Shown here piece by piece: positions 18,041 through 27,560 of a stretch of 64,000 bases of DNA. The stretch covers positions 1,674,001 to 1,738,000 of the forward strand of contig AP018536.1 in NCBI GenBank assembly GCA_003584705.1, written 5' to 3'. A program made the position numbers and the translations under genes. How positions within the stretch are numbered: the first letter of the stretch is position 1; each line of letters begins with the position of its first letter. Source of the DNA: Lachnospiraceae bacterium GAM79 (GTDB taxonomy: Bacteria > Bacillota > Clostridia > Lachnospirales > Lachnospiraceae). The notes under the pieces are model-generated. The model was not told where the DNA came from, searched no databases, and saw only the letters and a program-made list of their open reading frames with translations.

Positions 18041-18952
18041 GTGAGCAGACAGCATGTGAAACATACGCGTAAGCATCACAAATTAGATAGAAGAATGCGA
18101 AAACTCAAGAGGAGCTCGGGGCTTTTTATAGCCCCCAGCTTCCTTGGAGTTCTTGCGTTCTTTTTTCTACCCTTTCTGGTTGTGATCTTTTATTCCCTGG
18201 TGGACAATCCCATCAGTATGAATTTTGTCTTTTTAGACAACTTTAGAAATGTAGTGCAGAATGCCGCTTTCCGTACAGCGGTACATAATACCGCTGTGTT
18301 CTCGGCCATTGCCGTACCGCTGGCAGTGGTATTGTCCCTGCTGCTTGCCATTGTATTGGAATCCAAACTTCCGTTCCGGAGCCAGTTCCGTACGTTTTTC
18401 TTAAGCCCCATGATGGTACCGGTAGCCTCCATCGTGTTGATCTGGCAGGTATTGTTCCATTATAACGGTGCAGTCAATGATCTTCTGGGAGTCTTCGGCG
18501 TAGAGAAGATTGACTGGCTGAAGTCCAGCTATTCCATCATTGTTATCGTAATCCTGTTTTTGTGGAAGAATCTTGGATATAATATGATCCTGTTCATGGC
18601 AGCCCTGGCCAGCATTCCCAATGAGCTGCTGGAGGTGGCGAGGCTGGAGAGCGCAACACCGCTACAGACCTTTTTTTACATCAAGATCCGGTATCTGTCA
18701 TCGACTTTTTTGTTTGTGACGATTATGTCCCTGATCAGCTCTTTTAAGATCTTCCGTGAGATCTATCTGCTGACAACAGATTATCCTTACGATTCCATCT
18801 ATATGCTGCAGCATTTCATGAACAATAAGTTCAAGAGTCTGGATTATCAGACGCTGTCTGCAGCAGCGATACTGATGTCTCTCGTCATGGTCGTGATCAT
18901 CGGACTTCTGTTCGCAGTGGAAAATCATTTCGGAAAGGATGTGGAAGGCTGA
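18041..18952 (+). CDS. Sugar-type ABC transporter permease (MalF/UgpA-like)
   Basis: Integral membrane permease of 303 residues with six predicted spans and an EAA-type loop (LLEVARLESATPLQTFF) that contacts an ATPase. It starts with GTG at 18041, 19 bp after the binding protein, preceded by GAAAGG. Its stop overlaps the next permease start (TGATG). No ATPase is encoded nearby; in many Firmicutes such importers share a distant MsmK-type ATPase, which is the most likely arrangement here. Confidence 0.9.
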   Translation: MSRQHVKHTRKHHKLDRRMRKLKRSSGLFIAPSFLGVLAFFFLPFLVVIFYSLVDNPISMNFVFLDNFRNVVQNAAFRTAVHNTAVFSAIAVPLAVVLSLLLAIVLESKLPFRSQFRTFFLSPMMVPVASIVLIWQVLFHYNGAVNDLLGVFGVEKIDWLKSSYSIIVIVILFLWKNLGYNMILFMAALASIPNELLEVARLESATPLQTFFYIKIRYLSSTFLFVTIMSLISSFKIFREIYLLTTDYPYDSIYMLQHFMNNKFKSLDYQTLSAAAILMSLVMVVIIGLLFAVENHFGKDVEG

Positions 18953-19902
18953 TGGAGCAGAAGCTTAAAAAACCTGTACCGCCTGAACTTAAAAGGGCAA
19001 TCCGGTTCAAAAAGAGAAAGAAGATATTTGAGAATGTCCGCATCAGCATAGCAACAGTGATCGCAGCCTTTTTTGCCATACTGTTCCTGATGCCGATCGT
19101 TCTGACGATCACCAATTCTTTCATGTCATCTTCGGAGATATCAGCGAATTATGGTTCGGTATTTGCCACGAATGATAAGGGCGGCAAGGTCTATATTTCC
19201 GAAAAAGTGAATTTGAAATTTATTCCGGATATTGTATCCTTCAGCCAGTATACTACGGTACTTTTGAAAAGCCCGGAATATCTGCTGAAATTCTGGAATT
19301 CCGTGATCCTGGTGGGACCGATCGTACTGTTTCAGCTGATCGTGGCATCGCTGGCATCTTATGGATTCGCCAGGTACTCGGGGAAGCTGAGGTCTTTGGT
19401 ATTTTTTTCCTATGTGATATTGATGCTGATGCCGTATCAGGTAACGCTGGTACCCAATTATCTGGTGGCGGAAAAGCTGAATATATTAAATACGTACTGG
19501 GCCATCTGGCTGCCCGGGATCTTTTCACCCTTTGCAGTCTATCTGCTGACGAAGTTCATGAAGAGAATTCCTGTGGGGGTCATGGAGGCGGCACAGATTG
19601 ACGGTGCCGGAGAGTGGCAGATCTATCGGCTGATCTGTATGCCGTTGTGCAAAGGAGCGCTGTGTTCCGCAGCCATCCTTGTATTTATCGATTACTGGAA
19701 TATGGTGGAACAGCCGCTGATCCTGTTATCCGATGCGGAGATGCATCCCTTGTCCGTATTCTTAAGCAAGATCAATTCCGGAGAGATCGGATTGGCATTC
19801 GCCGTGGCTACGATCTACATGGTGCCCAGTCTTCTGGTATTTCTCTACGGAGAAGAATATCTGGTAGACGGAATTACCTACCAGGGCGGTGTCAAAGGCT
19901 AG
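18952..19902 (+). CDS. Sugar-type ABC transporter permease (MalG/UgpE-like)
   Basis: Partner permease, 316 residues, six predicted spans, with the conserved loop MEAAQIDGAGEWQIYRLICMPL region. It has an extended extracellular loop between the first two spans (about 62-105). Translationally coupled to the preceding permease. Forms the heterodimeric channel with it. Confidence 0.9.
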   Translation: MEQKLKKPVPPELKRAIRFKKRKKIFENVRISIATVIAAFFAILFLMPIVLTITNSFMSSSEISANYGSVFATNDKGGKVYISEKVNLKFIPDIVSFSQYTTVLLKSPEYLLKFWNSVILVGPIVLFQLIVASLASYGFARYSGKLRSLVFFSYVILMLMPYQVTLVPNYLVAEKLNILNTYWAIWLPGIFSPFAVYLLTKFMKRIPVGVMEAAQIDGAGEWQIYRLICMPLCKGALCSAAILVFIDYWNMVEQPLILLSDAEMHPLSVFLSKINSGEIGLAFAVATIYMVPSLLVFLYGEEYLVDGITYQGGVKG

Positions 19903-19983
19903 GATCACTGATTTTGAGGATATACCGGCATGGATCCGACTGTCGGAGTACAGATAGAAAGAGAAGTATAGAGGAGAAGCAAG

Positions 19984-21702
19984 ATGAACGAGAACGGTGG
20001 AAAAAAGAGAAGAGAATGGGTTAAAAATGCAGCCATTATATTCTTGTCTGTAATGTTAGTGCTGACATTTTTCTCCAACACATTTATGAACTATTCCCTT
20101 CCGGAGGTGGCGGCACAATATGTACAGTCTGGCACCATCACGGCGAAGATCCGCGGTACCGGTACGGTGGAAAGCGGAGATCCTTATAATGTGAAGATCA
20201 GTGAGACCCGTACGATCTCCAGTGTTCTGGTAAAGACCGGGGACAAGGTAGAGAAGGGAGCTCCCCTGCTGTTACTGGAGGATAAGGAAAGCAAGGAACT
20301 GACCGATGCCCAGGCTGCATTGGATAAGGCAATGCTGGATTTTGAGCTGGCATTGTTATCCGGTGACATTTCCAATTCTACCTTCCAGAATGTACAGAAC
20401 GGAAATGTGGCTTCCATAAACACTTATCAGAGTCGCATTGTGGCGGCGGAGGCAGAGATCGACAGATGGCAGAAGCAGGTGGATGAAGCCACCAACGCAA
20501 TCAATCAGCTGAAGACCGCACAGGTGAACGTGGATGCCGGAGGAACGCCAGACACCGGTTCGGAGCAGAATAAGGTGAACGCAGCCCAGGCAGCATTAAA
20601 CAGTGATGAAGTCAAGATTGCGAAAGACAAGATCAGCGAATGGCAGGCAGCTCAGGCCACCTGTCAGGCCACCATCGATAAATACAATGAGAACATTGCA
20701 AGTTCGGTATCCGGTAATGGCTTTGTCAATCAGGTGACAGAGGACGAATACCAGCTGGCACTGAAGAACAGGGAACAGTATCAGTCGCTGATCAATGAAC
20801 GACAGGCATTTATCAATAACAATCCGGACAAGGTGAAAGCATATGATGAGAAGGTAAAAGCGCTTGCAGATGCCAACAAGGCACTGGCAGATAAACAGAA
20901 CAGCAAGGAGAACAGCACCAATTCCCTGACGGTGCAGACCCAGAACTGGCAGACCGAACTGGATAAACGAAATATCCAGCTGAAAGCAGCACAGGATACC
21001 AAGGAACAGCTGCTGAAGGATATTTCCACGGAACTGAATCTGGATTACCAGTTAGACAGTCTCCAGAAGCAGAGAGATGATATCGCAAAATTACAGGAGA
21101 ATGCGGTAGGTGCCAGCATCGAAGCCCCCATTTCGGGTACCATTACCAGCGTAACAGTCAAGGCAGGAGACGAGGCACAGCCGGATACTGCACTGGTGAC
21201 CATGCAGCCGGAGGGTAAGGGCTTTACCATGAGCTTCTCCGTGACCAATGATCAGGCGAAGAGACTTTCTGTGGGAGATAAGGCAGACCTGGTGAACTCC
21301 TGGAGATACAGTGATATGGATATTACCCTGGCCAGCATCAAGCCGGATACCACAGATCCCGGACAGAAGAAGCTGCTGACCTTTGATATCACCGGAGATG
21401 AAGTGACACCCGGACAGTCCTTAAATGTATCCGTAGGACAGAAGAGTGCCAATTACGATCTGATCGTACCCAACAGTGCCATCCGTGAGGACAGCAACGG
21501 TAAGTTTATCCTGATCGTGGAATCCAAGAGCAGTCCTCTGGGCAATCGTTATGTTGCAACCCGTGTAGATGTGGAAGTGTTGGCAAGTGATGACACCCAG
21601 TCCGCAGTGAGTGGGGCGTTATATGGCTCTGAATTTGTCATTACGACATCTACCCAGCCGGTAGAGGCAGGAAAGCTGGTCAGACTGGCAAATAATTCAT
21701 AA
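19984..21702 (+). CDS. HlyD/MacA-like membrane fusion (adaptor) protein
   Basis: Adaptor with one N-terminal membrane span (about 15-35), 572 residues. A first half biotinyl-lipoyl domain (GTGTVESGDPYNV..TGDKVEKGAPLLLLEDKES, about 55-100), a very long coiled-coil hairpin (about 100-370), then the second lipoyl half (EAPISGTITSVTVKAGDEAQ) and beta-barrel domains. Such proteins work with MacB/RND-type exporters; here it lies between importer permeases and a MacB-like protein, 81 bp after the former. RBS AGGAGAAGC. Efflux versus surface-scaffold role is open. Confidence 0.85.
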   Translation: MNENGGKKRREWVKNAAIIFLSVMLVLTFFSNTFMNYSLPEVAAQYVQSGTITAKIRGTGTVESGDPYNVKISETRTISSVLVKTGDKVEKGAPLLLLEDKESKELTDAQAALDKAMLDFELALLSGDISNSTFQNVQNGNVASINTYQSRIVAAEAEIDRWQKQVDEATNAINQLKTAQVNVDAGGTPDTGSEQNKVNAAQAALNSDEVKIAKDKISEWQAAQATCQATIDKYNENIASSVSGNGFVNQVTEDEYQLALKNREQYQSLINERQAFINNNPDKVKAYDEKVKALADANKALADKQNSKENSTNSLTVQTQNWQTELDKRNIQLKAAQDTKEQLLKDISTELNLDYQLDSLQKQRDDIAKLQENAVGASIEAPISGTITSVTVKAGDEAQPDTALVTMQPEGKGFTMSFSVTNDQAKRLSVGDKADLVNSWRYSDMDITLASIKPDTTDPGQKKLLTFDITGDEVTPGQSLNVSVGQKSANYDLIVPNSAIREDSNGKFILIVESKSSPLGNRYVATRVDVEVLASDDTQSAVSGALYGSEFVITTSTQPVEAGKLVRLANNS

Positions 21703-21752
21703 AAGGTCTTTCAGACGGAAAATAATTTAACAGGAAGGAAGAAACAGATCAG

Positions 21753-23033
21753 ATGTTTCGGATTCGAATACAGAATAAAAAGAAATGCATATGGTACTGC
21801 AGTGCAGTAGTATCCTTTCTTCTGTTCCTGCTTTTGCTGGGATGGACCAACCATCTGGCAAATACCCAGGATGCCCAGCAGATGGCCGGACGCTGGAGTG
21901 AAAAAAAGGATGTGGCACAGATCAGCTGCTTTTTCTCCTCCAAAGCGGAAGTGACGGAGGATACCATTCAAAGCTTTGAATATTCACTGAAAAATGTGCT
22001 GCAGGAGGCCTCTATTACAGAGACCTCAGAGAACCCCAGTGCAAGACTCTGGGTGGATGCCTACAGTGCGGACGGCAAGATCACCCTGGTCAACGGGAAA
22101 AATACGCTGGATGCCAATGCCATCGGTATCGGCGGAGACTTTTTTATGTTCCATCCGTTGAAACTGATCACCGGCGCCTATTTTTCCGGTAATGATCTGA
22201 TGCAGGATTATTGTATCATCGATCAGGATGCGGCCTGGCAGCTGTTCGGCTCTAATGATGTGGTGGGCATGACAGTATATATCGGCAATGTACCCCATAT
22301 CGTCACCGGTGTGGTGCAGCGCCCGGACAGCAGAATGGATAAAGCGGCGGGACTGAATTCCACGGTGGTCTATGTGTCTTATGAGACACTGTCTGCTTAT
22401 GGTACGAATAACGGGATCAATCATTACGAGATCGTGATGCCGAACCCTGTGGATGAGTTCGCCTACGGCAAAGTAAAAGAAGGGATCGGCATAGATGAGA
22501 AAAACGTTGAGATCGTGGAAAACAGCAGACGTTATTCTCTGCCCAACCGGATCAAAACAATCCTTGCCTTCGGAACGCGTTCCATGAACGGAAAAGCCAT
22601 CATCTACCCCTACTGGGAGAATCTGGCGAGAGGCTATGAAGACATTATTGCATTGCTTACGGTAGTTATGCTGCTTCTGTTATTATATCCGGTAGTGACC
22701 GTTATCTGGTGCTTTGTACACTGGTGGCGCCATAAGGGCTGGACCTTGAAGGAGGTATGGCATACCGGTAAGGATAAGGCAGAGCGGGCTGTGGAACGCC
22801 GCAGAGAGAAAAAGCACCCCCACAAGGAGAGGGATGTCCTGGAGGAATTGGAACGGGAACTGGAGGAAGACCCTTATGCAGACAGTGAATTCTCCTGGCT
22901 GACGGATGAACCGGCGGAGGAAACAGAGCTTGCGGATGCAGCTTCGGAAGAGCCGGAGAAAGCGCAGACAATGAACATGCAGACAGAGGAAACGCAGACA
23001 CCGGAGGAGACAAAAGAGGAACAGCAGTCGTAA
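21753..23033 (+). CDS. Reduced MacB-like membrane protein with a periplasmic-core-type domain
   Basis: A 426-residue protein: N-terminal span (about 12-33), an extracellular domain (about 35-285) resembling the MacB periplasmic core of ABC exporters of the FtsX/MacB class (GNDLMQDYCIIDQDAAWQLFGSNDVVG, VVQRPDSRM), one C-terminal span (about 293-320), then a long charged Glu-rich tail. MacB/FtsX permeases usually have four spans and a dedicated ATPase; here two spans and the ATPase are absent. It follows the HlyD-like gene by 50 bp, the usual adaptor-permease order. The assignment to this class is by fold resemblance and needs a profile search. Confidence 0.65.
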   Translation: MFRIRIQNKKKCIWYCSAVVSFLLFLLLLGWTNHLANTQDAQQMAGRWSEKKDVAQISCFFSSKAEVTEDTIQSFEYSLKNVLQEASITETSENPSARLWVDAYSADGKITLVNGKNTLDANAIGIGGDFFMFHPLKLITGAYFSGNDLMQDYCIIDQDAAWQLFGSNDVVGMTVYIGNVPHIVTGVVQRPDSRMDKAAGLNSTVVYVSYETLSAYGTNNGINHYEIVMPNPVDEFAYGKVKEGIGIDEKNVEIVENSRRYSLPNRIKTILAFGTRSMNGKAIIYPYWENLARGYEDIIALLTVVMLLLLLYPVVTVIWCFVHWWRHKGWTLKEVWHTGKDKAERAVERRREKKHPHKERDVLEELERELEEDPYADSEFSWLTDEPAEETELADAASEEPEKAQTMNMQTEETQTPEETKEEQQS

Positions 23034-23067
23034 AACAACAGACACAGACAAGAAAAGGAGAGGGAGA

Positions 23068-25572
23068 ATGAAAAAGAAAGGGAAAAAACTGATCAGTATC
23101 GCGTTGACCGTGGCAATGATCGCAGGTCTGACTGCCTGTGGAAAGGGTAACGGCGGGAACGGAAACGGCGGCAGCAGTGCGGCCGATGCCAGTCTTGCAA
23201 AACAGTATGTATTTAAGGAACAGGCCCTGGATCTCAATATGGATTCAGACAATATGAATATTGATCTGCTGACCAGAAAGGGAGATACGGTTTACCTTCT
23301 GTTTGAGACCTATGAATATTCCGATAACGGCAGTCAGAGTACGCTGCATCTTACTACAATGAAACAGGATGGTACCGTCATTGGCACCGTAGAACTGCCT
23401 ATGTGGAAGGAAGGAGAGGCTCCGGCTACTCCGGCACCTGCACAGGGCGGTGAGGCTTCTGGGGACGGAAATGAAGCAGTGCCTCTTACGGAGCAGGCGG
23501 CCAGCACACAGGATATTGCGGCAGCGGATATGGATGTGGTAGATGCACCGGCAGGGAACAGCAGTTATACTAGCACATCGCTCAACAATTGTACGGTCGG
23601 CTCGGATGGAAATGTCTACGGAATACGCAATTACTATAGTGAGACATATTCCGAAGATGATTACAGCAGTACGAATGATTATACATTGATCTGCTGGAGT
23701 GCGGATGGGACTATCTTATGGGAAGCTGATCTGAATGATATGAATACAGAAGAAAGCTATTCCTGGGTACATAGTATCATCCCCAATGAGGATGGGACCC
23801 TGACACTGATGTTAAGCGGTGATAAAATAGAGAAATGCACTGTGACGGAAGAGGGTATCACAGACCGGAAGGAGCTGCCAGAGGCAGCAGCAACACTTTT
23901 CAACAATGCAAGCTCGAATATCATTACGCCGGATGGCAAGCTGCAGATCATCTATTATGATGAGAGCAATTACACGGATATGTATATCGCAACCTATGAT
24001 CCTGCAACAGATGCGGTATCAGAAGGAATAAAGCTTTCCTCGACACTGACCAACGGCGGTTATTATAATATGGTGCCCGGAGACGGTGACATCCTGTACT
24101 ATGCCGATAGTAACGGATTGTTTGGTTATAATGTGCAGACACAGGAGTCGAAGCAGATCATGAGTTATATCAATTCAGATCTGGATGCCGGCAGCCTGAA
24201 CAATTTCCTGATACTGGACGAGGAACAGTTCCTGGGCTTTTACTATGATAACAACGAAGGCAAAATATGCGGCGGTCTGTTCACCCACGTGAAGCCGGAG
24301 GATATCAAGGACAGGATCGTTCTTACACTGGCCGGTAACTATATCGACTATGATCTGAAGAGAAAAGTAGTAGAGTATAATAAGTCCGGTGACACTTACC
24401 GTATTGTAGTCAAGGAATACAATACCTACAACACTTCAGAGGATTATACTCTCGGTGTGAAGCAGTTAAATAATGATATCATCTCCGGAGGAATGCCGGA
24501 TATTCTGGTCGTGGACAGCAATATGTCAATGGACAGCTATATTGCCAAGGGACTGGTGGCAAATGTGGATGATCTCATTGCGGGGGATGAGGAATTATCG
24601 AAAAACGACTATCTGCAGAATGTCTGGGATGCGTACCGTGTGGACGGTAAACTGTACTATGTGATTCCTTCCTTCTATATCTCTACTATGGTAGGAAAAG
24701 AATCTATTTTCGGTGACCGTACCTCCATTACTATGGAAGAACTGCAGACGATCCGGGATACCATGCCGGAAGGAACCGCACTCTTCAGTGATGAGACCAG
24801 AGACAGCTTCCTGTATACCATGATGAATTATTGTGGCAGTGATTTCGTGGATGTATCCACCGGAAAATGTGCATTTGATACGGATAATTTCGTGGCAATG
24901 CTGACCTATGCAGCCGGGCTGCCGGTAGAATATGGAGAGGATTACTGGGGAGAGGATTACTGGAATAACTATGAATCCCAGTTCCGTGAGGACAGAACCC
25001 TGCTGGATGGCATCTCCATCAGCAACATCCGTGATCTGAACGGTACGATCAACGGTGTCTTCGGTGAGGATATCTCCTTTGTGGGCTTCCCGACCGATGG
25101 AGACATGGGATCCATATTATGGGCAGGTAACAGGATGTATGCCCTGTCTGCAAAATCCAAGAACCTGGACGGTGCATGGGAATTCCTGCGCTACTATCTG
25201 ACACAGGAATATCAGGATAAAATACAGGAACAGGAATACAATCTTCCGGTACTTCGCAGCACCTTTGAGAAGAATGTGCAGGATGCTACGAAGAAGCCGT
25301 ATTATACGGATGAGAACGGCAACAAAGTGGAATACGATGAGACCTATTACATCAATGGGGAGGAAATACTGCTGCCGCAGCTGACACAGGAGCAGGTGGA
25401 CAGGATCGTAAGCTTTGTGGAAAGCGTGAACAAGAGAGGATACTATAATGAGGCAATCTCCAATATCATTTCGGAAGAAGCCGGAGCATACTTCTCAGGA
25501 CAGAAGAGTGCGAGAGATGTGGCAGGTGTCATTCAGAGCCGTGTACAGGTCTATGTAAACGAGAACAGATAA
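23068..25572 (+). CDS. Second long extracellular solute-binding lipoprotein
   Basis: An 834-residue lipoprotein (lipobox LTAC, Cys about 25) with a Gly/Asn-rich linker, an N-terminal beta-rich half (about 45-420) and a C-terminal sugar-type solute-binding domain (about 425-834). It is a paralogue of the 15721 gene: same two-part layout and near-identical last 18 residues. The last 56 bases of the two genes differ at only three positions. It ends the operon before a strong hairpin at 25610. RBS AAAAGGAGAGGG. Confidence 0.85.
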   Translation: MKKKGKKLISIALTVAMIAGLTACGKGNGGNGNGGSSAADASLAKQYVFKEQALDLNMDSDNMNIDLLTRKGDTVYLLFETYEYSDNGSQSTLHLTTMKQDGTVIGTVELPMWKEGEAPATPAPAQGGEASGDGNEAVPLTEQAASTQDIAAADMDVVDAPAGNSSYTSTSLNNCTVGSDGNVYGIRNYYSETYSEDDYSSTNDYTLICWSADGTILWEADLNDMNTEESYSWVHSIIPNEDGTLTLMLSGDKIEKCTVTEEGITDRKELPEAAATLFNNASSNIITPDGKLQIIYYDESNYTDMYIATYDPATDAVSEGIKLSSTLTNGGYYNMVPGDGDILYYADSNGLFGYNVQTQESKQIMSYINSDLDAGSLNNFLILDEEQFLGFYYDNNEGKICGGLFTHVKPEDIKDRIVLTLAGNYIDYDLKRKVVEYNKSGDTYRIVVKEYNTYNTSEDYTLGVKQLNNDIISGGMPDILVVDSNMSMDSYIAKGLVANVDDLIAGDEELSKNDYLQNVWDAYRVDGKLYYVIPSFYISTMVGKESIFGDRTSITMEELQTIRDTMPEGTALFSDETRDSFLYTMMNYCGSDFVDVSTGKCAFDTDNFVAMLTYAAGLPVEYGEDYWGEDYWNNYESQFREDRTLLDGISISNIRDLNGTINGVFGEDISFVGFPTDGDMGSILWAGNRMYALSAKSKNLDGAWEFLRYYLTQEYQDKIQEQEYNLPVLRSTFEKNVQDATKKPYYTDENGNKVEYDETYYINGEEILLPQLTQEQVDRIVSFVESVNKRGYYNEAISNIISEEAGAYFSGQKSARDVAGVIQSRVQVYVNENR

Positions 25573-25609
25573 ACGGAAGATAGCACTGCGTAGAGCAGAA
25601 TAGTAAAAG

Positions 25610-25639
25610 ATGGCGGTCTGTTGAAAAACAGGCCGCCAT
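25610..25639. terminator. Bidirectional terminator between convergent genes
   Basis: ATGGCGGTCTGTT and AACAGGCCGCCAT form a 13-bp stem with one mismatch and a GAAA-containing loop. It lies between the second binding protein (+) and the metalloprotease gene (-). The T-run is short on both strands. Confidence 0.75.
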
Positions 25640-25654
25640 TTATAGCATGGCGCC

Positions 25655-26086
25655 TTAGCCAAGGCGGATGGGAATGCCCTGCTTTTTCAGATGTGTCGTC
25701 AGGGTAAGCTCCTGTCCGTGCTCCCTTAACCACTGCTTATAGATCCGGTAATCCGGCATGATGTGCTCGACCATGTTCCAGAAGTCCTTCGAATGGTTCA
25801 TATGAGTCAGGTGGCAGAGCTCGTGGACTACCACATAATCCAGAGGACCGGCGGGACCGTAGATCAGGCGGTAATTGAAGGATAAAGTTCCTCTCGAGGA
25901 ACAGCTTCCCCAGCGGGTCTTCTGGTCACGGATGGTGATAGAAGTGTAGTGCCCACCGGTGAACCTGTGGTAGTATTCCACACGGTTCGTGAACACTTCT
26001 CTGGCAGCATTCCGATATCGGTTTTCCAAAGCCTGCAATCTGCGGAGCTCCGCAACGGTCAGCGGCTGATTGTCATATAGATTCAT
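25655..26086 (-). CDS. YgjP/DUF45-like zinc metallopeptidase, short form
   Basis: The 144-residue product has the zinc-peptidase motif HELCHLTHMNHSKDFW and the family core IRDQKTRWGSCSSRGTLSFNYRL. I chose the ATG at 26086, preceded by AAAGG. The frame remains open to 26272, but that extension does not resemble the usual YgjP N-terminal beta domain. The protein therefore appears to lack that domain and is shorter than typical family members. It is convergent with the transport operon. Confidence 0.75.
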   Translation of the reverse strand: MNLYDNQPLTVAELRRLQALENRYRNAAREVFTNRVEYYHRFTGGHYTSITIRDQKTRWGSCSSRGTLSFNYRLIYGPAGPLDYVVVHELCHLTHMNHSKDFWNMVEHIMPDYRIYKQWLREHGQELTLTTHLKKQGIPIRLG

Positions 26087-26333
26087 GAGAGTGCCTTTCA
26101 CATACAGGGATGTTGATCCTCTGAGTATCGTTGTAAGTTTGAACAGATTAAATATACTGCGTATGGCTTGAAAAGTAAACGCAGAAATTGTAGAATATTG
26201 CGTAACGGCTCGCAGACGAAACGAAATGTCTGTTTCGGAAATAAGGCCGGTCACAAAGCGGCGCAGGCGCATTCATGTGACTTTGGGAATGGCAAGGACG
26301 GAACCGTTACAGGAAAGGAAAAAAGTAAATACT

Positions 26334-26990
26334 ATGGGTAAATGTATTTTGATTGGCGCAGGAGATCTCACGATGGGAGAACTGTCTGTGACGGAGGAAG
26401 ATTATGTGATCGCGGTGGACGGCGGCTTAAGCTACTGCGGGCTCCTGCATGTGGAGCCGGATCTGATTATCGGAGATTGTGACTCGATGACCGAACAGGA
26501 GAAGCTTGCTGTGGAACAGTTACAACAGACCGTTCCGGAGAAGATCTGCCGCCTGCCGGAGTGTAAGGATGACACAGACATGCTGGCAGCTATCAAGCGG
26601 GGGCTGGAGCTGGGTTATACCGATTTCCGTATTTATGCGGCCACAGGTGGGAGATTTGATCATACTCTGGCAAATATCCAGTGTCTGCTGTATCTCAAAA
26701 ATCATGGCGCGGTGGGGTACCTGGTAGACGGTACGGGAATGGTGCTCGTACTGCAGAACGAAGCTGTGCATTTCCGGAAGGAGCTGGAGGGCACCATGTC
26801 ACTGTTTGCCCTGACGAAGGAGGTAAAAGGCGTGAATATCCGCGGCATGAAATATCCTTTGGAAAATGCCGTGATCACCAACGATTTCCCCATCGGGATC
26901 AGCAATGAATTCCTGGGAGAGGAAGCAGAGGTGTCCGTAGAGGACGGCGAACTGGTATGCATGATCCGGTACTATGAGGATGAAGTATAA
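26334..26990 (+). CDS. Thiamine pyrophosphokinase
   Basis: Phosphorylates thiamine to thiamine diphosphate, the cofactor that IlvB also uses. The 218-residue protein has the family motifs DGGLSYC, IIGDCDSM, KDDTDMLAAI and GGRFDHTLAN. The ATG at 26334 follows AGGAAAGGAAA. Upstream extension of the frame is unlikely to be translated. No TPP riboswitch is visible. Confidence 0.93.
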   Translation: MGKCILIGAGDLTMGELSVTEEDYVIAVDGGLSYCGLLHVEPDLIIGDCDSMTEQEKLAVEQLQQTVPEKICRLPECKDDTDMLAAIKRGLELGYTDFRIYAATGGRFDHTLANIQCLLYLKNHGAVGYLVDGTGMVLVLQNEAVHFRKELEGTMSLFALTKEVKGVNIRGMKYPLENAVITNDFPIGISNEFLGEEAEVSVEDGELVCMIRYYEDEV

Positions 26991-27077
26991 CCATGTAAAC
27001 TGTGAAAAATAAACAGGCCTGATGCGTTTTTGCACAACGAAGGTGAAGTTGTCAGAAAATAAAAACGGAGGAAAATT

Positions 27078-27557
27078 ATGAAAAAATCAGTAAGTGTAGA
27101 ATGGAAAGTAAGGGCCTGCGGAGTGCTTCTGGCAGTAACCATGGCAGCCGGAATGACCGCCTGTGGCAGTAAGCCCGGGGATAACGGCAGCACACAGGGA
27201 ACAGTACAGGAATCCGTACAGACGCAGACGGACGGAGTCTTTGCGGACGGCAGTGAACTGGGAGAGGGCAATACCGAGTTTGCCCTGACCGTAACGGATA
27301 AGGAAGGCACTGAGAGCAGTTTTACCATTCATACAGACAAGGAAAATGTGGGGGATGCCCTGACCCAGATCGGCATGATCGCAGGGGAAGAGGGAGATTA
27401 CGGTCTCTATGTGAAGACGGTAAACGGTGTAACGGCAGATTATGATGTGGACCAGACCTACTGGGCATTTTACATCAACGGCGAATATGCTTCTACCGGT
27501 GTAGATGCCACTTCTGTGACTGCCGGTGATACCTATTCCTTCAAAGTGGAGAAATAA
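27078..27557 (+). CDS. DUF4430 lipoprotein (transcobalamin C-terminal-like domain)
   Basis: A 159-residue lipoprotein: signal peptide with lipobox MTAC (Cys about 30), a short linker, then a DUF4430 domain (about 75-157; NVGDALTQIG, YWAFYINGEYA, VTAGDTYSFKVEK). DUF4430 is related to the C-terminal domain of transcobalamin/intrinsic factor. It is 3 bp from the ECF S-component downstream, so the two probably form a surface binder and membrane substrate-binding pair for a vitamin-like ligand. RBS ACGGAGGAAAA. Confidence 0.85.
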   Translation: MKKSVSVEWKVRACGVLLAVTMAAGMTACGSKPGDNGSTQGTVQESVQTQTDGVFADGSELGEGNTEFALTVTDKEGTESSFTIHTDKENVGDALTQIGMIAGEEGDYGLYVKTVNGVTADYDVDQTYWAFYINGEYASTGVDATSVTAGDTYSFKVEK

Positions 27558-27560
27558 CAG

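Noticed and set aside
26100..27077. TPP or cobalamin riboswitch near the thiamine kinase or DUF4430/ECF genes
   Set aside because: No THI-box or B12-box-like sequence was seen in the intergenic stretches.
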